Shown here: positions 1-8,580 of the stretch, piece after piece
Numbering within the stretch: position 1 is the first letter of the stretch
Layout of the letters: each line of letters begins with the position of its first letter
NCBI GenBank assembly: GCA_020524525.2
Contig: CP129018.1
Coordinates: 1,492,115-1,556,114 of the forward strand
Direction of reading: 5' to 3'
DNA from: Bacillus tianshenii
GTDB taxonomy: Bacteria; Bacillota; Bacilli; Bacillales; Bacillaceae_N
Length of the DNA stretch: 64,000 bases
Notes under the pieces: generated by a model
The model's database searches: none
What the model was told of the DNA's origin: nothing
The model's input: the letters and a program-made list of their open reading frames with translations, nothing else
Made by a program: the position numbers and the translations under genes

Positions 1-2087
1 TGCTCAAATGCTTCCTTTAAGAACCTTGATATTTCTAGCTGTTTTGTTCGAAAGTACTTCGGTGAGGAAATATAAAGCTCTTCCATCGCGCGGGTAATGC
101 TAACATACATTAACCGGCGTTCCTCTTCCACTGATTCATTAACCTGCTCTTCGCTGCTAGCCTTTTCCGTTGGCCTGTCCTCTGCTGCTTCAAGTGATGA
201 ACTGTGCGGCAAGATTTGTTCACTTGCACCAATTAAATAAACAACTGGAAATTCTAATCCTTTTGCCCCGTGAATTGTCATGAGAGAGACTGCATCTGGG
301 TTTTCTTGTTTGCGCAGGTTTTCCATTTCATAATGCTTTTCGATAATTTTTTCAACAAAGGCAATATATTTGCGCAAATCTTTGAAATGGCTGGCTGATT
401 CACTTAATTCATCTAATGTTTCTTGAATAATATCTTTATGAAGTGTAAATGTTTGACGTTTGTTATCTTGTAAATAAGCTTCATATTGCCCTGTACCAGA
501 ACGAATTTCTTTAATCGCTTCCAATGCTGTCTTCTCTTTTAATGTCTCAATCATTTTAATCCGTTCCTCAAGCTGTTTCTTTTGAAAGGCTTTTAGCTGT
601 GGTAAATCTCGTAAATAATGCAGGGCAGGCTTTCGGTCACCAGTAAGTTCTCCTTCTAACAATTTATTTCGGATAAAATCCAGTGTCCGATCACGGTTTA
701 AATAAAGCGTCGGACAAATCCCCATCACTGCTTCTAAATTATTAGGATTCAAACTAAGCCTTAAATAATCAAGTACTGGCCTTACCAAACCTTGTTCATA
801 GAATAAATCTTTATTGCTGTGCAATACGAAAGGGATTTCCTTCCACACTAATTGGTCGACAATCGCCCGGCTTACAGCATGGGTTCTGTACAGTACGGCT
901 ATGTCACGAAATTCCCGTTTGCCATCATTCACATCAGCTACAATTCTTTCAATAACAGCTGTTGCTTCTTCTGTCGTAGTAACCGGGTTTGCATAGGATG
1001 GCTGTAAGCCTTTTGTATGTGATGCATTCAACTTCTTCTCATGGCGTTCGCGATTATATTGAATCACTTCATTCCCTAAACCGACAATATAAGGGTTAGA
1101 GCGATAATTAATATCCAGTGTTACAATTTCCGTGTGAGGAAAAATGGATGGAAACTCTAAAATAATTTTATGATTTGAACCACGAAATTGATAGATTGTT
1201 TGGTCGTCATCCCCAACAACCATTAAGTTATTTCGAGGCTCGGCAATCATTTTTAACACTTCATATTGTGCTAGATTTGTATCTTGAAATTCATCAATAA
1301 GAATATATTGAAAACGTTCCTGAAGCCTTGTTCGCAGTTCGTCATCTTCTGTCAGCAAATCGTATGTAAAATATAAAATGTCATCAAAATCCATATAATG
1401 ATGTTCAATCTTAAATTCGTCATATGATGTATAAATCGCTTTGACCTCTTTTTCAACAGGTGTCGTTGCTTGTAATTTCTGCGGCGGGATAAGCATGTTT
1501 TTATAATAAGAGAACTGAGAAAGAAGTGTTTCAGGGTCATACTCATCTTTAAGACCCATCTCTTTTAAAATCTTTTTAATAATAATTTGTTTATGACGTT
1601 CATTTGATAATATTTTCTGATCGTAGCCCTTGCTTTTTAAAATACGGAGAAAAACAGAATGAAACGTCCCAACCATCATATGTCGCAGCATCGGTTGTGT
1701 AATTCCAGGAATTCTCGTAATACGGTCTTTCATTTCCCCGGCAGCTTTTCGTGTAAAGGTTAAGAGTAATATGTTTTCAGCACGAATTTCTTTCACTGAA
1801 AGCATATAACCAACCCGTGAGGTAAGAACCGAGGTTTTTCCGCTCCCAGCACCTGCAAGCGTCAGCAATGGGCCTTCTGTATGTCGAACCGCTTTCAGTT
1901 GGTTTTCATTCAAGCAAATACCTTTTTGCTCTAGCATGCGAAAATAGAATGCATCGTTATCTGAAGGTGAGACAAGCTCCACAGTTGTTTTGCGATTTGT
2001 TTGCGCAGCTTTTGGAATCATTTTTGCCTGCACCGGCTTCTCTTTATAAATGTCGTTATGTAAGGTCTTTGCGTGACTCATCGCCAT
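1..2087 (-). CDS. UvrD/PcrA-like ATP-dependent DNA helicase, C-terminus cut by window edge
   Basis: The frame is open from an ATG at 2087 to the left window edge (695 codons), so the end is missing. I read the superfamily 1A helicase motifs in order: Walker A AGAGSGKT (residues 78-85), motif Ia LLTFTRKAAGEM, Walker B ILIDEFQDT, motif III VVGDDDQTIYQFRGSN, motif IV INYRS, motif V TIHGAKGLEFPVVYL and motif VI VSITRA. This family unwinds DNA 3'-5' with ATP during repair or replication restart. An N-terminal extension of about 60 residues precedes the Q-motif region, as in the YjcD-type helicases of Bacillus rather than PcrA itself. A second ATG two codons on (2081) is an equally possible start. 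The downstream partner, if any, lies outside the window. Confidence 0.9.
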   Translation of the reverse strand, partial: MAMSHAKTLHNDIYKEKPVQAKMIPKAAQTNRKTTVELVSPSDNDAFYFRMLEQKGICLNENQLKAVRHTEGPLLTLAGAGSGKTSVLTSRVGYMLSVKEIRAENILLLTFTRKAAGEMKDRITRIPGITQPMLRHMMVGTFHSVFLRILKSKGYDQKILSNERHKQIIIKKILKEMGLKDEYDPETLLSQFSYYKNMLIPPQKLQATTPVEKEVKAIYTSYDEFKIEHHYMDFDDILYFTYDLLTEDDELRTRLQERFQYILIDEFQDTNLAQYEVLKMIAEPRNNLMVVGDDDQTIYQFRGSNHKIILEFPSIFPHTEIVTLDINYRSNPYIVGLGNEVIQYNRERHEKKLNASHTKGLQPSYANPVTTTEEATAVIERIVADVNDGKREFRDIAVLYRTHAVSRAIVDQLVWKEIPFVLHSNKDLFYEQGLVRPVLDYLRLSLNPNNLEAVMGICPTLYLNRDRTLDFIRNKLLEGELTGDRKPALHYLRDLPQLKAFQKKQLEERIKMIETLKEKTALEAIKEIRSGTGQYEAYLQDNKRQTFTLHKDIIQETLDELSESASHFKDLRKYIAFVEKIIEKHYEMENLRKQENPDAVSLMTIHGAKGLEFPVVYLIGASEQILPHSSSLEAAEDRPTEKASSEEQVNESVEEERRLMYVSITRAMEELYISSPKYFRTKQLEISRFLKEAFE

Positions 2088-2195
2088 CTCACTCTTTCTG
2101 CATAAAATCTACGGGTTTCACTTCTCCATTGTACAAAAACTTTTTAAAAAATAAAGGATTTCCTAGGAGAGAAGCACGTTTTACATGTAAATCAG

Positions 2196-2225
2196 TTTAC
2201 TTTCATGACTGTTTGCGAGTATAAT
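2196..2225 (+). promoter_or_regulatory. promoter of the antisense RNA
   Basis: TTTACT (2196-2201), an 18-base spacer and a perfect TATAAT (2220-2225) form a strong sigma-A-type promoter. It points right, toward the toxin gene on the other strand. No coding gene follows it, which is why I assign it to an RNA. Confidence 0.65.
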
Positions 2226-2231
2226 GAGGGT

Positions 2232-2379
2232 AGTTAATAGAGGAAAATAAAAAAAGAACCGACGATGCGCAAACATCGACGGTTCCATCTAGCCGCAACC
2301 GCAGGAAGAGCGGTCGGCTCATAACAAAAGAGAGTAACTCACCCTAATGCTTGGCCGTTGCAGGGTGGGTTACTTTTTT
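2232..2379 (+). ncRNA. antisense RNA antitoxin (RatA-like), predicted
   Basis: This predicted transcript of about 148 nt starts downstream of the TATAAT at 2220-2225. It ends at an intrinsic terminator: a stem of 2334-2345 with 2362-2373 followed by a T-run. It has no credible ORF. It is complementary to the 3' part of the holin-like toxin mRNA, including the last codons and the 3' untranslated region. The convergent geometry matches type I modules such as txpA/RatA and bsrG/SR4 of Bacillus subtilis. Ends are inferred from the promoter and terminator, not mapped. Confidence 0.6.
2243..2285 (-). terminator. terminator of the toxin mRNA
   Basis: A 12-base-pair stem (2256-2267 with 2274-2285, one mismatch) is followed on the minus strand by a long T-run. 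It closes the toxin transcript and lies inside the antisense RNA region. Confidence 0.7.
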
Positions 2380-2380
2380 A
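2334..2380 (+). terminator. terminator of the antisense RNA
   Basis: The stem GTAACTCACCCT (2334-2345) with AGGGTGGGTTAC (2362-2373) is followed by TTTTTT on the plus strand. It overlaps the stop codon of the toxin gene. Confidence 0.7.
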
Positions 2381-2462
2381 TTTTATCAATCAACAACACA
2401 ATAAAATTGAGTAACGCAACGAGGAATATACCAGCTGAAATGACAACTTGTAAATCCTGCAC
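2370..2462 (-). CDS. holin-like type I toxin, 30 residues
   Basis: This gene is too short for routine ORF calling. It starts with GTG at 2462 and encodes one hydrophobic helix (about residues 6-25) that ends in LLIDKIKK. That is the layout of the putative holin-like toxins (Pfam Hol_Tox; TxpA/BsrE-like), which insert into the membrane. An AGGAAAGGGGGTG ribosome site sits eight bases before the start, the very strong Shine-Dalgarno typical of this family. The gene has its own promoter (2529-2557) and terminator (2243-2285), and a convergent antisense RNA covers its 3' end. The family usually reads ALMLM near the N-terminus; here it reads VQDLQVVIS, so the N-terminus diverges. Confidence 0.75.
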   Translation of the reverse strand: MQDLQVVISAGIFLVALLNFIVLLIDKIKK

Positions 2463-2528
2463 TGTTGGCAGCACCCCCTTTCCTAAAGGGGTACCAACCG
2501 CCCACCCTGCTTATGCGACTGTATTTCC

Positions 2529-2557
2529 ATGATACAACAGATCGTACGTTCGCACAA
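2529..2557 (-). promoter_or_regulatory. promoter of the holin-like toxin
   Basis: On the minus strand TTGTGC (2552-2557), a 17-base spacer and TATCAT (2529-2534) precede the toxin. The implied start near 2522 gives a leader of about 60 nt that could fold over the ribosome site. Confidence 0.6.
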
Positions 2558-2588
2558 TCATACGAAGGACATGTTATCGAAAGAGATG

Positions 2589-3662
2589 TCAGCCAACAAA
2601 AATGACGAACATACCCGCCACAAATAAAATCAGGTACATACCAAATATCACCTCTAATGGCTGTAGCTCAAGACGGTTACTGATCTTAATTTTTTTCTTT
2701 GGAAGAGGATAGGATTGCTTTTGACCAGTTGGAATCCATGGGGCACGCTGATAATCGGTTTGAAAATAATTTTGTAGCCCCTTAGCAAGCAAGACAAAAG
2801 AACTAGTCGCAAAGATAAGAGCAAACAATGGGATTAATAAAATGTGTTGGTCGTGCCAAATATAACCCCGTGATTGGCCGATAAGCCCTGCCCATTCATT
2901 TGTAATCGATAAATAAATCGTTGGGTCTCTCTGGACTTCTGTTCCTCCGATAAAAAGATGAAAAATGCCGAGTTGCCCCATAACTGTCATGACATAGACA
3001 ATTTCCATCACAAACATAACCAGCAACCCTTCTTTTAATTGAGGAAAAATATGCTTCCAAACGATTCTGTTTCGGTTCGCACCTAAAGTTCTCGCAACCT
3101 TTATAAATTCCATCTCGGAAATTGTCTTTGTTTGCTTGCGAACCGAGGCAACAATACTCGGTAAACTAAGAAGTGTTGTTAACCCTATAAAAACAGTCAC
3201 ATGCTGTGAGGGTTCAAGTGATGTTTGAAACGAAATCGGACGCAAAAAGAAATACAAAATTAAAAAGATGGGCACATAGCTCCAAGAATTTTCAACTGCA
3301 CTCCACCAAGTGAATGGTTTTCGCGATGTTCCAGCGTATAGGCCAATCACACCCCCAATAATAATTTTTAATATGGAAACCGCAAAAGCAATGCCAATCG
3401 TATATTTCGCTCCATAAAGAAGCTTCGTTAACAAGTCATATCCAAAATTATCGGTTCCTAACAAATATTCAGTGGTTTCAAACGGACGCATTGGTGGTGC
3501 AAGGAGTACGCCCTCACCGTCAATCATTTTGTATTCAGATTCTAATTTGTCCTCTAACGTATAAGGAGCGATTTTATGGCCTCCGATTGAAACAAAAACA
3601 AGGACCAATACGAGAAAAAGCCCGACATACAACGGTAGATTTAACTGTTTTAATTTACTCAT
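2589..3662 (-). CDS. ABC transporter permease, DppC/OppC type
   Basis: This is a 357-residue inner-membrane permease of the peptide/nickel importer class (binding-protein-dependent transport domain). Visible hallmarks are the N-terminal GTDNFGYD motif that precedes the permease domain of DppC/OppC proteins, and the EAA loop region around VARTLGANRNRIVWKHIFPQ, which docks the ATPase. It is longer than most DppC proteins and ends with an extra transmembrane segment (about residues 336-355). The upstream permease overlaps its start by eight bases, so the two are translated together. No substrate-binding protein or ATPase is adjacent, so the substrate cannot be named. Confidence 0.8.
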   Translation of the reverse strand: MSKLKQLNLPLYVGLFLVLVLVFVSIGGHKIAPYTLEDKLESEYKMIDGEGVLLAPPMRPFETTEYLLGTDNFGYDLLTKLLYGAKYTIGIAFAVSILKIIIGGVIGLYAGTSRKPFTWWSAVENSWSYVPIFLILYFFLRPISFQTSLEPSQHVTVFIGLTTLLSLPSIVASVRKQTKTISEMEFIKVARTLGANRNRIVWKHIFPQLKEGLLVMFVMEIVYVMTVMGQLGIFHLFIGGTEVQRDPTIYLSITNEWAGLIGQSRGYIWHDQHILLIPLFALIFATSSFVLLAKGLQNYFQTDYQRAPWIPTGQKQSYPLPKKKIKISNRLELQPLEVIFGMYLILFVAGMFVIFVG

Positions 3663-4488
3663 AGATAAATCCCTTTCTAAACAAAGCTAACAGCAGTTTG
3701 ACGACACCTAGTACCAATAATGCATCCACTAACAGCGCCAGCAAGCCTAACAGCATGGCTGAAAAATCCTGAACAGCAAATATATAATGAGTAAGTCCAA
3801 TGATATTCAGTAAGTACTCCACGATGAAAAGGTTTCCAACAGTTAATGAAAGGCCTTTTGTTAATTCAGCATTCAGATACGTTTGCATGTTTCGGTATAT
3901 GTACTGCATATGAATCGTAGAGCGCTTAAGTCCTTTGGCAACAGCTGTCCGAATATAATCTTCACCGCTAATTTGGATATAGCGCAAATGAATAAGCTTT
4001 AAGAAATAAAAAGCTGGTGCAATCGACAAAATCAAAACCGGAAACCAAAAGTCAACTGTCGCTTTATCAGATGTGAGCGTGACAACCCGAATTCCTGTCC
4101 ATTCATATATTTTTACAGCCAGCATAATTGCAAATAAAATAATTACAAAATCCGGCACTACGGATAAAAGATTGATAAGTGAACGCATGTAACGAAACAA
4201 TGGAAAGCGCGCCGCAAACAACCCTAATAGTAATGCAAATGCCAACCCTAAACATAGACTTATAAGCAAAACAAAGAATGTACGCACGGTCCGCTCGAAA
4301 AATGCAGCATCTACTTTTTCAAACAAGCCTTGCTGTATACTACTTTGAAATAATTCACCGACTTTGTTTAACTTTAATGTAAAGCCTGCTCCTGTTTCGG
4401 TAACGATAAATGGCAAGACGGTAATAGCAATGATTAACATGGCCACTACTACACCCTGCATGATGTAATTCTTCAAAATCTCCCTCAC
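3655..4488 (-). CDS. ABC transporter permease, DppB/OppB type
   Basis: This is a 277-residue partner of the DppC-like permease downstream. About six transmembrane segments are visible. The EAA-like loop GEDYIRTAVAKGLKRSTIHMQYIYRN is followed by the NLFIVEYLLNIIG segment typical of DppB proteins. It is shorter than usual DppB (about 310). The start is uncertain: the open frame begins with GTG at 4488, but a TTG at 4476 lies at better distance from the AGGGGTGA sequence. An AT-rich tract upstream (near 4500-4515) could hold the promoter. An ATPase encoded elsewhere would be needed. Confidence 0.78.
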   Translation of the reverse strand: MREILKNYIMQGVVVAMLIIAITVLPFIVTETGAGFTLKLNKVGELFQSSIQQGLFEKVDAAFFERTVRTFFVLLISLCLGLAFALLLGLFAARFPLFRYMRSLINLLSVVPDFVIILFAIMLAVKIYEWTGIRVVTLTSDKATVDFWFPVLILSIAPAFYFLKLIHLRYIQISGEDYIRTAVAKGLKRSTIHMQYIYRNMQTYLNAELTKGLSLTVGNLFIVEYLLNIIGLTHYIFAVQDFSAMLLGLLALLVDALLVLGVVKLLLALFRKGFIYE

Positions 4489-4591
4489 CCCTTACTACTC
4501 TATTATAATATTTTGACGTAAAATTTAGAAATTTGTCACCCCATTAGGAAAAGTTTTTAAAATTTTGGGCAAATTAATTGCTCTGCAGCAT

Positions 4592-4622
4592 AAAAAACCC
4601 TTTGCACAAAAGATGCAAAGGG
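4592..4622 (-). terminator. terminator after the aldo/keto reductase pair
   Basis: The stem CCCTTTGCA (4598-4606) with TGCAAAGGG (4614-4622) has a T-run on the minus strand. Confidence 0.8.
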
Positions 4623-4635
4623 AAAATTTGTTTAT

Positions 4636-5475
4636 TTATAATGACTCATAAGGGAATGCATCTGGGTCATAGCCCATTCGGTCATTTTTATTGGTTGCTC
4701 GCATTTGTTCCATTTCTTCATTTGTTAGCTGGAAATCAAAGATATCTGCGTTTTCAACAATCCGTTTTTCACGCACAGACTTAGGAATCGTCACAACACC
4801 ATTTTGCACTTCAAAGCGAAGTGTAATTTGAGCTGGTGTTTTCGAATATTTTTCTGCTAATGAAACGATTGTCGGGTCGTCAAACACCTTTCCTCTCATA
4901 AGCGGTGCCCACGCTTCTAGTTGAATATTATGTTTTTCACAAAAATCGTGTAAATCCGGTTGCTGAAGAAATGGGTGATATTCAACTTGATTAACAGCTG
5001 GCACAACATCACTATCTGCCATTAAGTCTTCTAAATGGCTCACCTTAAAATTACATACACCGATTGCTTTCACAACCCCGTCAGAATAAAGCTTCTCTAA
5101 CGCCTTCCATGTTTCTTTGTATTTACCAGGAACAGGCCAATGAATGAGATAAAGGTCAATCGTATCAAGCCCTAATTTCTTTAAGCTTCGTTCACATGCT
5201 TGAAGTGTTTCATCATAACCTTGCTCTGAGTTCCACACTTTTGTAGTGACAAAAATCTCTTCACGGTTAACCCCAGATTCAGCAATCCCTTTTCCTACTT
5301 CTTCTTCATTGTCATAGAAAGAAGCGGTATCAATCAAACGATAACCATGTTGAAGAGCTTTCTTTACAGCCTCGACTGTTTCTTGCTCATTCTCCATTTT
5401 GTATGTTCCAAGTCCGAAGTAAGGCATGTTTACACCGTTGTTTAATGTTGTATAGCTTTGAATATTGTTTACCAT
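4636..5475 (-). CDS. aldo/keto reductase (AKR5-like)
   Basis: This cytosolic NADPH-dependent reductase of aldehydes or ketones is 279 residues from the ATG at 5475. That start sits eight bases after a clean GGAGG; an in-frame ATG at 5490 lies within the ribosome site and is unlikely. The tetrad is visible: Asp and Tyr in DTASFYDNEEEVG, Lys in VTTKVWN and His in LIHWP. The IPKSV and phosphate-binding motif KRIVENA follows near the C-terminus. It resembles the YvgN/YtbE and 2,5-diketo-gluconate reductase group. The second reductase gene ends 36 bases upstream of this start, so the pair is likely an operon. The physiological substrate is unknown. Confidence 0.88.
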   Translation of the reverse strand: MVNNIQSYTTLNNGVNMPYFGLGTYKMENEQETVEAVKKALQHGYRLIDTASFYDNEEEVGKGIAESGVNREEIFVTTKVWNSEQGYDETLQACERSLKKLGLDTIDLYLIHWPVPGKYKETWKALEKLYSDGVVKAIGVCNFKVSHLEDLMADSDVVPAVNQVEYHPFLQQPDLHDFCEKHNIQLEAWAPLMRGKVFDDPTIVSLAEKYSKTPAQITLRFEVQNGVVTIPKSVREKRIVENADIFDFQLTNEEMEQMRATNKNDRMGYDPDAFPYESL

Positions 5476-5511
5476 ATTGGCCACCTCCATGATAATTTGC
5501 TGCGATTTGAC

Positions 5512-6510
5512 TTACTTTTGTTCCCGACTTGGCGGCGCCATAAATTCTGGGCCAACAGGGTCTTGAATATTGCGTTGTAGGATCTCTTCAATAGCCTGCT
5601 TTGTTTCATCATCTAGTTGAAAATCCATCATACTGTTAACTGGCTCAACTTGTTCAGGCTTTCTTGCACCCCATAAAGCAACATTCGATCCTTGTTGGTC
5701 TAAGTTCCAGCGTACCGCAAGTGATAGAATGTCTTTATTAAACTGCTCTCTTGCTAGCTTATCTAAATCATCAACTGCCTGCAAATATTGTGAAAACCGT
5801 GGTTCTTGAAACTTTGGGTCGTTTTTCCGAAGATCATCTCCTTCGAATTTATGGTCTTTTGACATTTTACCCGTCAACAACCCACGACATAGGCTTCCAT
5901 ATAACAAGGTTGATAGATTATTGGTTTGTGCATATGGAAAAATATCTTTCTCAATGCTGCGTTCAAATAGATTATAAGGCGGTTGAACAGCATGAAGAGG
6001 AGCCACCTTCATAAATTCATCTAGTTGTTTAACAGAAAAATTACTGACACCAATCGCTCGAATCTTTCCTTCTTGATAAAGCTCATGCATCGCTTGTGCT
6101 GTTTCTTCAATCTCAACTAAGGGGTCTGGCCAATGCACTTGATAGAGATCAATATAATCCGTCTGAAGGCGGCGCAAGGAATCTTCAACTTCCTGCTTAA
6201 TCCGTTCTTTTGTAGCATTGCGGACTACATTTTCCTCCTCGTCCCAATCAAGTGCAACTTTTGTAGCTAGCACAAGCTTGTCCCGCTGCCCGTATTGCTT
6301 CACTGCTTTCCCAACGATTTCTTCAGAACGACCAAATCCATATACAGGTGCGGTATCGATTAAGGTAATTCCTTTATCAATGGCAGAATGGATTGTTTTA
6401 ATGGATTGCTGTTCATCTGTTCCACCCCACATCCAGCCGCCAATTGCCCATGTACCAAGGCCAATCCTTGAAGCTTCAATCCCTGTACTACCAATTGTTG
6501 TATATTCCAT
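5512..6510 (-). CDS. aldo/keto reductase (AKR11/YhdN-like)
   Basis: This is a 332-residue oxidoreductase with the AKR barrel. The tetrad lies in DTAPVYGFGRSE (Asp, Tyr), LATKVALDW (Lys) and QVHWPDP (His). Length and motifs fit the IolS/YhdN (AKR11) group rather than the shorter AKR5 enzyme downstream. YhdN is a general-stress protein in B. subtilis, but I see no sigma-B-type promoter here. It is the first gene of the two-reductase operon. The opposite-strand frames inside it are shadows. Confidence 0.87.
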   Translation of the reverse strand: MEYTTIGSTGIEASRIGLGTWAIGGWMWGGTDEQQSIKTIHSAIDKGITLIDTAPVYGFGRSEEIVGKAVKQYGQRDKLVLATKVALDWDEEENVVRNATKERIKQEVEDSLRRLQTDYIDLYQVHWPDPLVEIEETAQAMHELYQEGKIRAIGVSNFSVKQLDEFMKVAPLHAVQPPYNLFERSIEKDIFPYAQTNNLSTLLYGSLCRGLLTGKMSKDHKFEGDDLRKNDPKFQEPRFSQYLQAVDDLDKLAREQFNKDILSLAVRWNLDQQGSNVALWGARKPEQVEPVNSMMDFQLDDETKQAIEEILQRNIQDPVGPEFMAPPSREQK

Positions 6511-6580
6511 ACACTCACCTTCCTTTAGTTGAATAAGTACCTCTTGTAGCTATTTCACTTTTTCACCTGCCTAAAACATT

Positions 6581-6615
6581 AAAAAGAGACTGCAGATATC
6601 GAAAACTGCAGTCTC
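6581..6615 (-). terminator. terminator of the SSS symporter gene
   Basis: A 10-base-pair perfect stem, GAGACTGCAG (6586-6595) with CTGCAGTCTC (6606-6615), has a T-run on the minus strand. Confidence 0.85.
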
Positions 6616-6624
6616 TCTATTAAA

Positions 6625-8232
6625 TTAGCTTGCTTTTCTTATTTTTAACACTTCTTCAGTCGGACGGATAAAGCGAATAAGGCTAAAGAAGATGCCAGCG
6701 ACAATAAAGAAAACGACCATTCCTAACAGCCCTGTCTTATATAGCAAATCAATTGCAGTAGTTGCATAAATGCTTAAAGCGGCTGAAATGATAAGCGCTG
6801 TAACACCTGAACGATTCGAACGAAGCAATGGTTTCCATTGACCTCTTGCATCGATAAGTGTAATGAGTGAAATGGTTGTCATATTTACAATCATCCCAAC
6901 CCAAACCGGGTGTGTGTTTAAGTAAAACGTTGAAATGTCCCAATTGCTTAAGTGATACCACAGCAACCCTGAAGCAGCTCCTGTAAATAATGAAACAAGC
7001 GCTGCTCTTTTTGTTACAATCGGCCAGAATAATGCTGCAATGACTGGAGCAAATGTAGCGGAATTTCGCGTTACCCATGCAAGAACATTCCACCAGGCTG
7101 ATTGCTCAGCACGAAGTGTCGCAAAGATAATCATTAAACCACTTAATAAAAGTAGCGACCATTTCGTATAACGAACAAGATCTTGTTCATTTGCTTTCGG
7201 ATTAACCGCTCTGCCAACATCCCGGCCTAGACTTGTTGCTCCAGAAAATTGACAAGGAGCACCCCAGCTAAGTGCAGCAGCCCAGAAACCGAGGAAGAAG
7301 AGCGCTGTTAATGGTGCAGGCAATGTTTCCATTAAATAAAGCGGAATGGCTGTTAACCCTCTTGCTTCACCAGGTACCACTGCAGCAGCTGAAACCCCGA
7401 ATACAATCGCGCCGATTATTAACGGGACACCTATAAGGGCGGCAAGTAATAAACCTTTCTGTCCTTCTTTTTCATTTTTACACGAAAGTGCCATTTGAAA
7501 GGCTGCTTGCGCTAATACAACATTCAAAATAAATGTCCCAAACCAAGCAACAATTGTCTGAATCCCGACAGACGTCCAAGAAGCCATTGCTGGTTTTGCT
7601 TCAAACAATTTTGTTATTCCATCTATACCTGGATTAAGGAAGAAGGCGTATGTCCCGATACTCAGCATAATAAAGAATACAATGACATTGCTTAGCTGTG
7701 TAAAACCAATCGACCACATGCCGCCGAATTGTAAATAGAAAAAAAGCAACAGCGCTGTAATTGCAACTGATACAACAAATGGTACCCCTGTAAAAACACT
7801 AAGTGCAGAAGCGAACGCTAGCGACGTTGCGACAGACCACATCGGAAATGTAAAGGCTGTTATTAATCCTGCAAGTGCTTGAACCTGCCTTCCAAAGTGA
7901 TCACCAATTAAACCAGAGATTGTGACAAGTGCTTTTTTTCGAAACGGTGAAAGAATAACAAATGCAATCAACAATACTTGCACCGTCTCTGCCACTCCAT
8001 ACCACACAGCCGAAATACCCGTTGTATAGCTTAATTCAAGTATCGCAATGTATGAGGAACCAGAAAATAGCCCTGTAATACAAACGGCCACAAACCATTT
8101 ACCAAAGTTTCTACCTCCAACAAAGAATCCATTTCCGCTTGCAGCACGTTTTCTTGCTAACCGTCCCGAACCAATTAAAAAGAACGTATAAATCAATGCA
8201 AATGCAATAAACCAATAACCTGTTTCTGTCAT
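6625..8232 (-). CDS. sodium:solute symporter (SSS family) under SAM riboswitch
   Basis: This integral membrane carrier of 535 residues has about 13 hydrophobic segments and the SSS-type region GGRNFGKWFVAVC..TGLFSGSSYI near its N-terminus. SSS proteins bring solutes in with sodium. The ATG at 8232 lies eight bases after GGGAG; the GTG at 8241 overlaps that site. The gene is alone, has its own promoter (8477-8506), a SAM-I riboswitch (8350-8450) and an attenuator (8305-8330), and ends at a strong terminator. Control by SAM implies that the substrate belongs to methionine metabolism, for example methionine or a precursor. The substrate itself cannot be read from the sequence. Confidence 0.85.
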   Translation of the reverse strand: MTETGYWFIAFALIYTFFLIGSGRLARKRAASGNGFFVGGRNFGKWFVAVCITGLFSGSSYIAILELSYTTGISAVWYGVAETVQVLLIAFVILSPFRKKALVTISGLIGDHFGRQVQALAGLITAFTFPMWSVATSLAFASALSVFTGVPFVVSVAITALLLFFYLQFGGMWSIGFTQLSNVIVFFIMLSIGTYAFFLNPGIDGITKLFEAKPAMASWTSVGIQTIVAWFGTFILNVVLAQAAFQMALSCKNEKEGQKGLLLAALIGVPLIIGAIVFGVSAAAVVPGEARGLTAIPLYLMETLPAPLTALFFLGFWAAALSWGAPCQFSGATSLGRDVGRAVNPKANEQDLVRYTKWSLLLLSGLMIIFATLRAEQSAWWNVLAWVTRNSATFAPVIAALFWPIVTKRAALVSLFTGAASGLLWYHLSNWDISTFYLNTHPVWVGMIVNMTTISLITLIDARGQWKPLLRSNRSGVTALIISAALSIYATTAIDLLYKTGLLGMVVFFIVAGIFFSLIRFIRPTEEVLKIRKAS

Positions 8233-8304
8233 GTGTCTCACTCCCTTTTATTATTTACCACATTAAACCACCTAATATAACCTACTTACTTGGTTTTAAA
8301 ACTT

Positions 8305-8330
8305 AAAAAAACCTCTTCAAAAGGAAGAGG
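8305..8330 (-). terminator. riboswitch-controlled terminator (expression platform)
   Basis: On the minus strand the stem of 8312-8318 and 8324-8330 with a four- to five-base loop is followed by seven T residues. It stands between the SAM aptamer and the symporter start, as in transcription-attenuating S-boxes. Confidence 0.8.
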
Positions 8331-8349
8331 GTAAATGACTGACACTCCT

Positions 8350-8450
8350 CCTCATCTTTCAGACCAATTCGTCTGTTGGAATTAGCACCTTGACAATGCA
8401 GGTTGCTGCGGGATCTCAGGACCAGCTTCCTCCCCCGACTCTTGATAAGG
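8350..8450 (-). promoter_or_regulatory. SAM-I riboswitch (S-box)
   Basis: Read on the minus strand, the region holds the conserved S-box blocks in order: CTTATCAAGAG at the start, a GGAGG...CTGG..CCTG segment, GCAACC, then AAGGTGCTAATTCC and CAG, closing with GAAAGATGAG. The first and last blocks form P1. When SAM binds, the downstream terminator forms and the symporter is not made. The conserved core is intact, so the element should be functional. Confidence 0.93.
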
Positions 8451-8476
8451 AAATACTCATTGAATTATTAAATGTG

Positions 8477-8506
8477 ATACTACATGATTCACGGTTTATT
8501 TGTCAA
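8477..8506 (-). promoter_or_regulatory. promoter of the SAM-riboswitch transcript
   Basis: On the minus strand TTGACA (8501-8506), an 18-base spacer and TAGTAT (8477-8482) lie just upstream of the aptamer. Confidence 0.75.
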
Positions 8507-8580
8507 TATATTTTTTATAATCTGAATAATAACTTTTCCATTAGAGCTAAGCAACATGGTAAGAAAACAACAAAAAAACC

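Noticed and set aside
1352-1546. 64-codon minus-strand frame in the helicase gene
   Set aside because: It is out of frame with the helicase motifs that run continuously through the region.
5476-5490. Upstream ATG for the AKR5-like gene
   Set aside because: It falls inside the GGAGG region; the ATG at 5475 has proper spacing.
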